Shown piece by piece: positions 8,501 through 17,715 of a DNA stretch of 64,000 nt (position 1 is the first letter of the stretch; every line of letters starts with the position of its first letter). Both the position numbers and the translations under genes were made by a program. The notes below the pieces were generated by a model, which was not told the DNA's origin, ran no database searches, and saw only the letters and a list, made by a program, of their open reading frames with translations. Origin of the DNA: Sycon ciliatum (Eukaryota > Porifera > Calcarea > Leucosolenida > Sycettidae); assembly GCF_964019385.1 (NCBI RefSeq), contig NC_088655.1, forward strand, positions 6,604,658 to 6,668,657, in the 5' to 3' direction.

Positions 8501-10228
8501 ACAAGAGTTCTCCATCTTTCGGTTCTTAATTAATACAATAAAGCATTCAGGTTTGTTCTGGTCTTATTGCGTGTAAAAAGGGTTTCAGAGCAGACTCGCC
8601 CTCCTCCTATTCACTCTGCAAACGTTAAACTCGAACTCATTTGATCAATGTTTTGCAACGTTTCGGCAAAATTGCCCTCATCAGGTATACAATGGTGTGC
8701 AGGTCTGAAAGGGAGCAATTATATACATGTACATGCAATTTGTGATGCTATGAAGTATGATATGCTACATCTCACCCACCGTGACGTTCCAGAATCATAA
8801 AGATATTGATACGTCAAAGAAGTATGCTACCAACAACAATTTTTCAAAGAAGACAATGCGGTGATAAATTCACGAAAAGCCCGAAGTTTTTTTCACACAG
8901 ACATCCACGCACACCCACAAACCCATGCACACACACACACATACACACACATACACACACACACACACACTCCAACAAAATGATAATGCACAGTGCACTG
9001 GTGTAAGATGTAGCAAAAATAGCAGCCAGCGTCAGATGTCACCTCAGTGCCCACATATCAAGAGTGAGTAACTCCACGCACAGTAATATTTTTCTAGGTG
9101 CGATGTTGCATATTGCGTGTGATTCAAGAATATTCTTACGCGGCTCAAGTTCGCACTACACTACCATAAGGATGTATGGAGCGGTGGGAAAAAGCGGGAA
9201 ACAACACAAGAAGGGAATATCCTTGCTGATTCTCTACTTCTAGCATAAATTCTGGCTTCGTTTTCGTTATTGCACATTCCCGTGAAACCACTGATAAAAA
9301 TGGGTGAAAAGCTTTTGGTGATATGAAACTGACAACCTTGTTGTGGTGTGTATATAAATTGTGTTCGCCTACCTCTCTTTTTAAATATATATATATATAT
9401 ATATACACACAACAACAAGGTTGTCAATTTCATAATACTAAAAGCTTTTCACCCATTTTCATCAGTAGTTACATGGGAATGAGCAAGAACGAAAACGAAG
9501 CCAGAATTTATACTATGTGTGGCAACAAGTGATAGCGCCATCACAAAGCATTTGCAGGCGCAACCTGAATGCATCCCGCAGGAACGTAACAGCAGCTTCA
9601 GTGTGATCACACCAGCCCGGAACAGCGCGCACAGATTCACACTGGAGGCGCTGTACATTCGCAGTCTGAGGCCAGAGCTGTGTCGACAAAAGAAGCACAT
9701 CAAGGTGCTATGGCTGTTCAAGCTGCAACCGGACTGACAACTTTATTACGTGTTTGTTCTGGTACTGCATTCCCCTCATGTGTTGTTTCCCGCATTTTTC
9801 CACTGCTCCATACATTCTTATGGTAGTGTAGTGTGAACTTGAGGCGCGTAAGAATATTCTTGCTGATTCTCTACCCCCAGTATAAATTCTGGCTTCGTTT
9901 TCGTTCTTGCTCATTCCCATGTAACTACTGATGAAAATGGGTGAAAAGCTTTTAGTATTATGAAATTGACAACCTTGTTGTTGTGTGTATATAAATTTTG
10001 TTCGCCTACATCTCTATTTAAATATATATATTTGCGCACGTGTGTGTTGTGGTATTTATGTGTGTTTTAGCTCCGCAGCAGCCTAAGTGCTGTAACCCCA
10101 GCGGCGCTTTTTCAGAGCTACCAACGAAGCCTTGCCGGAACAAGAATTGTTGTCATGCGTTCCACCATGTTTGTACCACACACGACATGGGGACCTATTG
10201 CAGGCATTGTCGTGTCACTGATTGCTGA
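5586..10228 (+). CDS. SWIM zinc-finger protein gene, 3' portion (7 exons modelled)
   Basis: Exons inferred from splice sites and phase: 5586-5929, 6578-6764, 6994-7197, 7399-7476, 7762-7857, 8035-8136 and 10071-10228 (stop TGA 10226-10228), about 388 codons. Exon 1 has a clear acceptor (pyrimidine tract then TGTAG) and a GTAAGT donor. It encodes a SWIM finger: CSCEDWNLKALPCKH, the CxC-xn-CxH signature. Exon 2 is a coiled coil. Exon 3 has a KRGRP basic patch. The last exon is Cys/His-rich (PCRNKNCCHAFHHVC...YCRHC), a likely zinc-binding module. After the first, phase-0 intron every junction is phase 1, so the chain is frame-consistent. SWIM fingers occur in ZSWIM proteins and MULE-derived transposases. 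The 5' exons were not found; they may lie beyond the Harbinger and LINE insertions or outside the window. No clear polyadenylation signal was seen after 10228. Confidence 0.6.
8331..8438 (+). pseudogene. Diverged duplicate of the exon at 8035-8136
   Basis: It has its own acceptor (TATTACAG) and GTATGC donor, and can be aligned along its length to exon 8035-8136 (shared GGGCAAGATG near the end and CCACRT...ATGTCTG in the middle). In the phase required by the gene model it carries a TGA, introduced by a small insertion, so it is skipped in the model. In phase 0 both copies are open. It is either a decayed duplicated exon or evidence that the frame here is different. Confidence 0.45.
8655..8690 (-). 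ncRNA. Hammerhead-like core (degenerate)
   Basis: The minus strand reads CTGATGA, a perfect 5-bp stem II (GGCAA/TTGCC with TT loop), then GAAAC and GTT. That is the catalytic core of a type I hammerhead with a minimal palindromic ACGT stem III. Stem I is poorly paired and the cleavage triplet is GTT rather than GTC, so activity is doubtful. It lies in the last intron of the SWIM gene. Confidence 0.4.
8926..8970. repeat. (CA)n microsatellite
   Basis: A run of CA/ACAT dinucleotide repeats within the last intron of the SWIM gene. Confidence 0.9.
9130..9402 (+). repeat. Penelope-like terminal repeat module, plus copy, ending in (TA)n
   Basis: The sequence from GCTGATTCTCTAC (about 9220) through the AAATGGGTGAAAAGCTTTT block to the (TA)n tract at 9385-9402 recurs in reverse at 9406-9514 and forward at 9863-10030. 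The preceding 9130-9215 block recurs in reverse at 9779-9873. Confidence 0.7.
9406..9514 (-). repeat. Inverted copy of the Penelope-like terminal repeat
   Basis: Reverse complement of the module at 9863-10012, directly upstream of the GIY-YIG tail at 9519. On its strand it contains CTGATGA, 8 nt, GAAA, a hammerhead-like spacing without a stable stem II. Inverted terminal repeats around a truncated ORF are typical of Penelope-like elements. Confidence 0.6.
9519..9737 (+). pseudogene. Penelope-like element: C-terminal half of a GIY-YIG endonuclease (remnant 1)
   Basis: A 72-codon frame with no ATG at its start, so 5'-truncated. It reads SAITKHL...C...FSVITPAR, then FTLEALYIRSLRPELCRQKK and a final LWLFK. 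This matches the C-terminal part of the GIY-YIG endonuclease that follows reverse transcriptase in Penelope-like retroelements (catalytic E in LEALYIR; P-x-LC-x-QK). It aligns with the remnant at 12350-12545. It is flanked by inverted and direct copies of one terminal repeat and sits in the last intron of the SWIM gene. Confidence 0.65.
9863..10030 (+). repeat. Penelope-like terminal repeat, downstream plus copy
   Basis: Same module as 9222-9402 and the inverted 9406-9514, ending at a short (TA)n just before the acceptor of the last SWIM-gene exon. With 9406-9514 it brackets the GIY-YIG remnant. Confidence 0.65.
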
Positions 10229-10432
10229 CGAATGCTTGGACGTGTGTGCGTATGTCACATCGGGTTCGGCAGCTTATCATTATTATCAAGCGTTATCAAT
10301 GCATGTGTGATGACCCTCCATACACAGTGTTCATAACCATTTACATGTAACAGTTACGTACCCTAATGTTGCAATCATGACTATGCATAATAATAAGAAC
10401 AGTACGATAGGTACGTTTCTAGAAGATCGAGC
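10229..10432. other. 3' flank of the SWIM gene, nothing recognised
   Basis: No AATAAA signal and no repeat recognised. Confidence 0.4.
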
Positions 10433-10752
10433 CACGTGTTAGATATCTCCTACTCCTCATCATCACTACAGTCACGTGTTAGATATCTCCTACTCCTCAT
10501 CATCACTACAGTCACGTGTTAGATATGTCCTACTCCTCATCATCACTACAGTCACGTGTTAGATATGTCCTACTCCTCATCATCACAACAGTCACGTGTT
10601 AGATATGTCCTACTCCTCATCATCACTACAGTCACGTGTTAGATATGTCCCACTCCTCATCATCACTACAGTCACGTGGTAGATATGTCCTACTCCTCAT
10701 CATCACAACAGTCACGTGTTAGATATGTCCTACTCCTCATCATCACTATAGT
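10433..10752. repeat. 40-bp minisatellite, 8 units, each with CACGTG
   Basis: Eight head-to-tail units of exactly 40 bp beginning CACGTG(T/G)TAGATAT, with only a few substitutions between copies. CACGTG is a palindromic E-box, so the array presents eight evenly spaced bHLH-type sites. There is no spacer diversity, so it is not a CRISPR array. Confidence 0.9.
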
Positions 10753-11854
10753 CACTCCCTGCTGGCGCTCCCCAATATGTTACCTAGACTCGCCCTGACC
10801 ACAGAACTATCGTCACTATTCTTGTTGTCTCTCTCTGGCTGGATCGCGTCCAGCTCAGGCAACGCTTTATAACCTAAGTACAGCCGTGCTTCGCGGGCTT
10901 TTAGTTATTCCTCTCTACTTCTCGTATTTTCCGCCAATTGCTGTTGCTGTTGCTCTACTTCTTCTTCGTCATCCTTTACCTGTATTTTAATGGTAAGACA
11001 TTACTTATTTATTTATTTCACCTTCCCGTGGCCAGAGAATAAAGGCCAATATGGATGGAGATGGGGGGGGGGGGGGGGTTATGCTGTCAATAATTTCTCC
11101 TTTATTCTCTTTTCACTCCGAACACATGATTATGAAACTCACTCTCTCTGTGCTCTGTTGTGGAGATATACGTGGTCCGGGTTGTTTTAGAGTCAGACAA
11201 TTGCATATATCTTGCATGACTTGTAAATAAGTCCTGCTGCTTTGTATATAAACCTGCGTTCTGGTGTGCTTATGAGTTAAGAACATGTATCGTTCTGAGA
11301 GAGACAGTGAGTTACAATTATACGGAGGGAGGGAAAGAGAAGGAGAAAGAGAGAGAGACAAGCAATACTTGACTGATTGGAACTAATGTTTTAGCGATTC
11401 GACGGTTGTCTTCTTCAGAATGATAATGAAGAGAGATAAAGACGGAGACATCGTTTCTTTCCTTCTTGACTGCTAGTACTGTATACCCAGTGCTGATAGT
11501 GATGGGAGGGTACAATCCACAAACTGAGGGTTGGCACTTTTGTTAAATGTCTCCTGCAATCAAGTAGAGACGGTTCAAATAGCCCTGCCATATCCATTCG
11601 GTCGGCAGCTGGATAACAATAGAGGCTATGCGATTACAATATAAATTGATATGCGTGGGCAAAGTCGCGGCACAGCGATGGAAAATCGGCTCGCGCTGTA
11701 TACTGACCATTCGTTCCACTAAACGTATATCCACTTGCGGCCAAGACGACCTTGGTAATGTACTGTTGCGCAAGTCCGGAGGCGAATTGATGTGTCTTGC
11801 TTCAGGGTCCTATTCCTTGCTGCAAATCATGACAATCATGATAATATGTTGCTA
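10753..11854. other. Non-coding stretch with a dispersed repeat fragment and a poly-G run
   Basis: 11018-11085 (CACCTTCCCGTGGCCAGAGA, then a G-run) is the reverse complement of a piece found in the S segments near 28870, 34340 and 54880. 11325-11360 is a purine-rich GA tract. No gene was recognised. Confidence 0.5.
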
Positions 11855-11981
11855 TATTAATGCGATTAATAGTATTAGTGAAGCGGACATTACAAAATGA
11901 TGAATGAGAATACATGTATCTAAAATGGTTGTTCCTAATCGATTTTCTTGAGACTATCATCAGGGAAAATCGTCTCACAAT
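11855..11981 (-). repeat. Inverted terminal repeat of Penelope-like remnant 2
   Basis: Nearly perfect reverse complement of 12791-12917 (about 127 bp). On its own strand it contains CTGATGA, 9 nt, GAAA, flanked by GATTTTC/GAAAATC arms. Confidence 0.8.
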
Positions 11982-11984
11982 ATA

Positions 11985-12545
11985 TTGTCAGATGGAGCCA
12001 AAGCCCAGCGACCTGGACGAGGCCGTCCCCGCAAACAGGTGCCAGTTGCACAATTACAACAGAACCACACAGTACCGGTTGAACGTGCTACAAGTACACA
12101 GGTACGTGAGACTGAAGGAAATGGCCAAACACAGGTACGGAGACCAGTAACAAGGAGCATGACTCGTGCGCTGGTAATGTCATCTACAACCGGACATGGA
12201 CTGGCAGCGAGCAGTAGCGTGGGATTGTCGTTGGGTGCAGAGGACGGAATGGAAGAGGAAGAGGATGAGGAAGGTGAGAGCAGTGATGAAGAGAGTGAGT
12301 TGGACAACCAAGATGAAGATGACCGGACTGAAGGTGAGACCACAACGAAAGGGTCAGCCATTAAGAAACACCTCTTGTCTAGTAGCCAATGCCGCTCAGT
12401 GTATGATGATTCATGCTTCACTGTTTTGTGTCGTGCTCGTAGGTTTCGTGAACTTAAGGTATTAGAAGCTGTTTTCATCCGTAAACACAATCCTAATCTA
12501 TGCATTCAGAAAGAAAATGTCACAAAACTGAGACTCTTCACCTAG
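11985..12545 (+). pseudogene. Penelope-like remnant 2: AT-hook/acidic region followed by a GIY-YIG endonuclease tail
   Basis: An open frame of 186 codons that begins without ATG right after the inverted repeat. It has an AT-hook (GRGRPRK near residue 12), an RRPVTRSMTR motif, a strongly acidic stretch (~85-115), then SAIKKHL...C...FTVLCRARRF, LEAVFIRKHNPNLCIQKE and LRLF at the end. The last ~65 residues align with the remnant at 9519-9737 and with GIY-YIG C-termini of Penelope-like elements. The reverse transcriptase is missing. The AT-hook/acidic part is not a usual Penelope domain and may be a fused or captured sequence. Confidence 0.6.
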
Positions 12546-12790
12546 CATTCACACACGTATTCATTCGCATACACCTACACCTCACAGTTCCTCACTCTAT
12601 CACATTCACCTCCTTCCACGCCTTCATTTCACTCACCTTATGTAGTAGCTCACACCGTCAGAACACTCTCACATCTTTTCTTCTAATTTCTTTCGTCTTC
12701 TCTCCCACTTTAGTTTTTTTTCACACCTCACCTTGTATACTTCCCACTATCCGATAACCTATAAGTAGTTTGTTTCTCCGTATAGCCTCT

Positions 12791-12917
12791 ATTGTGAGAC
12801 GATTTTCCCTGATGATAGTCTCAAGAAAATCGATTAGGAACAACCATTTTAGATACATGTATTCTCATTCATCATTTTGTAATGTCCGCTTCACTAATAC
12901 TATTAATCCCATTAATA
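12791..12917 (+). repeat. Downstream terminal repeat of Penelope-like remnant 2
   Basis: Plus-oriented partner of 11855-11981. It lies 245 bp after the end of the GIY-YIG frame. The layout (inverted copy, ORF, direct copy) is the same as at 9406-10030, although the repeat sequences differ. Confidence 0.75.
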
Positions 12918-14283
12918 AAGTAATTGTCTCCTCGTCGCCTTTTCATATGTTGCTATGTTCTCTTGCACAGAGTCAAGTAGACCAATTTTTAGGCAGCACG
13001 AGTTAAAATCCTCAGTTATTAGGCACATATACTGGCTGAGATGATTCGTTGGCGACTATGCTGGTACGTTTATATGTTCAGCATGTTCCCTTCTCTCCGG
13101 AGACGTGTGAGACGATTTCCATACACACAGTACATGTACAGGTGCGTCACGGACACACATTTCTTGCATCGAAAACTTCCGCCGCTCCATAACAATGCCA
13201 GATTTCGGGTAATCGAATATGCACAGCTCCATTTCAAGCTGCAAGGCAGACAGTCCTGCTCGCACAGCATCAACAGACAACTGAAAAGCTACCAGGATGT
13301 TCTTAGGCTTGACATCTGCCAACAACAAAGCTCCTGTTTTCTTTTACCAGAGCCAACAGACGGGGGAAGAACGAACTAAATTAATTGCAGTTGGCGAATA
13401 CCACAAACAGTTCGTATCTGTATCATTTATTTTTCTCCTTCAACAAGTAGTTCTCAAAACTCTACAAGACGAGATAAGAAAAGCAACGTACGAGAGAGAG
13501 CTAAGGTACATTCACTAGATTGGAGACCAGGGAGTTGTGTACGCGCATGCAACTTCAGGTTGCTCATCCGTCTGACCTCGCAATGGCCACGGCCAAGTGT
13601 CCAGTCGGTATCGCGCACCGCTACGACGCGGCCACGTACGAAGCCTTGGCTGTGACGTTTATTTTTTTATGACAAAAAATCCGCAAAAAAGGTTGGGCTT
13701 GTCCCTTTAGTCCTACCCCTAGGCTTAAGTGGTGTGGTGTGTACAACTGAGCTTCAGCCACAGTCATGTCGTGGGAGACCTATTTATTCTGCTTCTACAC
13801 ACTTTCATCACTAAAATATGTATCCAGGATTTTGTAAGCAACTGAATCCGGTTTTGAGCTGCTCACTCCTGCTCTCATGTACTCTAACCCAAATACATAT
13901 CTGACCAAGTACAAAGGTCAAAAAGAATGGTTTCACCAATTATAGAAACATACGTTGTAACGCTGCGTTTCATGCACGTAGCTAAATGCTAGGGCAATCA
14001 TCAGACAACTAATGCTTTTGTCGCGGGATAGCTTGTTCTTATTGTGGGGGATACGCATGGGCATGTAGAGGAGGTGTGAGCTATCAATGCAGGGCATGCA
14101 TGTATCTGACCAAGTACATGTAGTCGGGACTCATCGGACTAATAAAGATTGTGTCAAGTAATAGTTGTAGTAGTAGTAGTAGTACAATGTAGTAGTAGTA
14201 GTAGATTATATTTTTTTACTTGGGGAGTCCCAACAGGCGTTGCCTTTTTACTGGGAACCCTATGTGAATTTTTACCATGTTTA
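12918..14283. other. No gene recognised
   Basis: Unique-looking DNA with short frames only (longest 112 codons at 13041-13379, no recognisable domain) and (AGT)n microsatellites at 14161-14205. Confidence 0.4.
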
Positions 14284-14847
14284 TGTCGTATCCGGTCAGC
14301 CCCGGGGCCGCTCCAGGCACCAACATGTCCACACGCTCACTCGCATGTTCAAAGAAGACAGAACACATAGATCAGGCTGTTGTTTTCTGTAGCAGTCTAA
14401 GTTTTGCAGATACTGACTTCAACCCCAGGGTTCCACTTCCCGGGAAAATCTACAGAAGCAGATGCAAACGACCCCCCTTCTTTTGTTAATAATGACAACT
14501 CTCAAAATAAGTACTCCCACCGACTGAGAACCCGCCGAAAAGGGCACTCGATTAGAGCTATCCGATCTCTAAAAAGCGGTAATAGCATCAGCTACATCCC
14601 AGAGGCCAATTCATAGGCTTCTTCTGGGAACTCGCAAGGCCTAGCACTCAGCAACAATCAGTCTGCAATCAGCCAAATGCACAGAGCTAGCAAGCGCTGC
14701 AAATGCGTCAATTTGCAACAAATACAAACTGGCGTATCTTTCCAATTCTTCCTTACCGACAAGGTCAGGGGACCAGCGAGAATCGCACTGTAGGGGCGTC
14801 GATTCCACTCCCCCCGATGGGGCGGTAGAAACCCTACAGCAATGGCT

Positions 14848-15339
14848 TCAGCTACAATAGCTGCACGAGCAGGAGCAGCTGCTGAGACAGCGCAGGAGGT
14901 AACAGCAAGTTTCACAGCACCTGCTGAACCATAAGGTCACAACACACAAAACCACAAAAGAACACAAACCACAAGGACAGCAGGAACACTGCTGCCACTG
15001 TGCCAGCTTCGTCATACAGGTCAAATTCTCCATTGACGCCATGATCAAACCCTTGACTTGGCGGCGCTCCACATCTGTTTCCAGAATGTGAATGTCCATA
15101 CCAAGTGACACAAACCAAAATAATGGATATACGACGCCACGTGGAATTTTCGTCAATCTTACGATCACGAGCAACAGCCCCAAGAACAACCATACCTTCT
15201 TCTTGATATCCTTGAGATCTCGTAGAAGTCCGGTCATTCGCGGATCGGGCAGCGGAAAATCCATACTGCCCGTCCATTCGAACGACTGGGGCATCACAAT
15301 GTCATAATCATCAATGTCTCTCTCGTTGACAGCACACAA
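14848..15339 (-). pseudogene. Gag-position open frame of the gypsy element
   Basis: 163 codons starting 29 nt after the 5' LTR (MCAVNERDIDDYDIVMPQS...). It has a hydrophobic stretch (WLFLGLLLVIVRL) and a Cys/Ser-rich C-terminus probably produced by decay. Its position after the LTR and primer-binding site suggests gag, but no gag motif or zinc knuckle is visible. Confidence 0.35.
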
Positions 15340-15345
15340 GGTGTC

Positions 15346-15367
15346 GGATCCTGTTCACTGCGCCAAA
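15346..15367 (-). promoter_or_regulatory. Candidate primer-binding site
   Basis: Directly after the LTR the minus strand reads TTTGGCGCAGTGAACAGG. A TGGCGC-type sequence at this spot is typical of a tRNA primer-binding site in LTR retrotransposons; the tRNA was not identified. Confidence 0.45.
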
Positions 15368-16020
15368 TGTCGTATCCGGACGGCCCGGGGTTAGACCCCA
15401 AGGCTGCGGTCGCCGACATGAACTAACTTACTTACTAAACCTTCCCATCACAAGGCCGTGCAGTGGCGGCCACTTGGAGAGAGTCCACCAACAGAATTAC
15501 TCTTACGCGCGCACGCACATATACCTAGACATACTCTTACACACACACTCAGGCATATACAGACACGTACACTCACACCAGCGTTCAGGTTGACTCAAAT
15601 CTTCAAAGGAGCTAACTTGGTTCAAGAGACGATAATTATTGAGAGCACAAGGCAAGAGAGACGAAAGCCGGAGCTTCCGCCTGAAGGCGGAAGGCAAGAG
15701 GAGAGAGAAAAGGAAGGTGATGGCAATAGTATCTAGTTGCGGCCATGGAAGTCCATGGCCACGAGATTGCTGGTCCCGCATGCAATAGCGTATCGAACCG
15801 TTGTAAATATCTGTACGAACTGTTGCATAAAGAGCGGGAGCCATGTGGGGAAATAACAGCGTATACCAAATAAGGAAGGCCCCAGGCCTTGTGTGAAGAT
15901 ATAAAATAAAGACGATTATGAACCCGTTTACGGGAGATAGATAAATAATTAGACACCTAAATAAGGCATACTTGTCCCGTAGAGGCCTAAAAGGCACGTG
16001 TCAATAGTATGGATACGACA
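15368..16020 (-). repeat. Gypsy LTR (653 bp) with 10-bp terminal inverted repeats
   Basis: Begins TGTCGTATCC and ends GGATACGACA, perfect inverted termini with the TG...CA ends of LTRs. The same LTR is found at 31534-32153, 38254-38874, 57600-58213 and, interrupted, 43546-45566. Confidence 0.85.
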
Positions 16021-16023
16021 TTG

Positions 16024-16498
16024 AGGTTACGTTTGGTTGGTCACATTCCCAAATGGAAATCACTTGGAATCACTCGGAATCATTCTCGCTCGTTTGGTTG
16101 GTCAAAAAAGTGCGTTAGGTTGGTCACATTCCACATGATTCCAGAATGGGAATCGCTGAGAATGATTCTTTTTGGAGAATGATCATTCCACCTCACATGC
16201 TGGAATGAGCATTCTCATTCCGGAATCAAAAATGATAATGGCTGCGATGAGCCAAACAATGTAGCAACAGGTTCAAGTGCCTCAAATCATGCACTCAGAA
16301 GTACCTTGACTCTCTCAAGGAAACTAGAGTCGGGTAAAAGAAAAGACAGCCGCCGTTCCACAACGACATCATGGAATTGCTATGTCAAGTGATTCCTAAT
16401 TGATTCTAGCGCGTTAGTTTGGTCAGGTGATTCTTGCCGATTCCCATTCCAGAATGGTTCTCATTTACATTCTGAAAATGCCCAACCAAACGCAACCT
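16024..16498. mobile_element. TIR MITE inserted next to the LTR
   Basis: Termini AGGTTACGTTTGGTTGG and CCAACCAAACGCAACCT are inverted repeats. Subterminal ATTCC/GGAAT motifs occur many times in both orientations. 475 bp, no coding capacity. The target-site duplication is not clear. Confidence 0.65.
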
Positions 16499-17715
16499 TA
16501 CATACGTAGAGGATATAACCCGAGTCAGATGGTTATACCGGCTGAATATAAATCCCGACTGCGATAGCAGGAGGGATTTATATGAGGGTACGGTATAACC
16601 CGACTACGAGGGTCATATCCTACTTATGCCAGGTACCCCTACGCATTTCCAGAACAACGAACCTATTTGGAGATCTCCTACATCATGCAGTACATGAACA
16701 TCTTCTGATGGTTATCAGTTGTCAATTGAAAGAATGGTCGAGCAAGGTCAGAAGGAGATTCCTCCGTGGATGTTTGGCATAAGATTTCCTTTCAGTTCCA
16801 GTGCATATTGTAGCATCTTCATGATCTTGTCTTGAGTCGTGAGCGGTGCGGAAGTCGACTGAATTGCTGCGGTGCTGGAGTTTGTCGTTGAATCAAACTA
16901 CCGTCACTAGTTAGATTACAGCTTGGACTCTTTGGGAGTAAGTGTTACTATAATTATGGTACAGTGCTGATTTTCACATGCGGCATCTCATAATCAGTTT
17001 TGCTTGCAAGTAGATGCATTTGCATACACTGTTTTGTATCACATTTCAATCCAATCTATTGTAGCCTTTTCCAATCGGGTTGAAGTACATGTACACTGGT
17101 ATTATAAACTTATTTACGAAGAAGACAGTCCGTTGATGATCTTCAACTCTTCGAAGTACAATGTACATTGCTGACCCATTCGGGATACTTCGTGGTTATT
17201 CGACGTTCTTTATCCTCAGATTCAGTATAATAGAATACTCTGTAGACGAATTCCAGGTCATTCTTCTTTTCCATTGTGTACCAGGTGTACTGTTCCTCTT
17301 CAGTGTGCCGTTCTGTGTGGAGTGTACACGCGCATGTGGTGTCCGTTGTGTCTGTTTATGTATGGTCCGTGCGCTGGAGTACTGCCGCCGTAAAAGTTCA
17401 CTGCCTTTCAGGCAGTGAACATGTACGGTGGCAGTGCCCTAGCGTACGTACCGTGCACCGGGATTTATATTCTATATAAATCCCGCGCGGGATTTATACT
17501 GGCCAATATAACCATGGCTGGACGAGCGCTGATTGGCTGAAAACAGGCCCTCCGTACCGTACCATGGTATAAAGAGTAAGAGATGGGGCCTGACGGCAGC
17601 CAGTGGGAAGAGCATTCCATTTGTCTGCCGCCAGGAAAGAAATAGAACGCATGCCATATTGCGTAGAAACAGGCGGAAGAACTAATGAACGCTGTGTCTG
17701 GCCGCGCGTGCGTGC
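16499..17715. other. Non-coding DNA with several hairpins
   Basis: Contains GGGATTTATAT palindromes (16570; 17460-17484 is a perfect 11-bp stem with TCT loop) and the hairpin at 17381-17435. No gene recognised. Confidence 0.4.
17381..17435. repeat. Strong hairpin, about 24 paired bases
   Basis: Inner stem GTTCACTGCCT/AGGCAGTGAAC with a 3-nt loop; outer stem ACTGCCGCCGTA/TACGGTGGCAGT with one mismatch. Foldback element or structured RNA; no further clue. Confidence 0.6.

Larger units (their letters stand above)
14284..16020 (-). mobile_element. Ty3/gypsy element, minus strand, with large internal deletion
   Basis: In minus orientation: 5' LTR 16020-15368, primer-binding region, a gag-position open frame (15339-14848), then sequence matching the region just upstream of protease at 42840-43100. 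This is joined directly to a 27-bp LTR end at 14284-14310 (GGATACGACA terminus). Everything from protease to integrase and most of the 3' LTR has been lost. Confidence 0.75.

Noticed and set aside
9895..9960. CTGATGA-N8-GAAA at the downstream repeat of Penelope remnant 1 as a hammerhead
   Set aside because: No stem II pairing and no cleavage triplet at the required place.
11390..11425. Minus-strand CTGAAGA, GAC-AACC-GTC stem, GAATC as a hammerhead
   Set aside because: Core bases are wrong at two positions (CTGAAGA, GAATC), and stem I was not found.
12791..12860. CTGATGA ... GAAA in the Penelope terminal repeat as a functional hammerhead
   Set aside because: The 9 nt between the two core motifs cannot form stem II; the GAGAC/GTCTC and GATTTTC/GAAAATC pairings give a different fold. 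Kept only as a possible relic.
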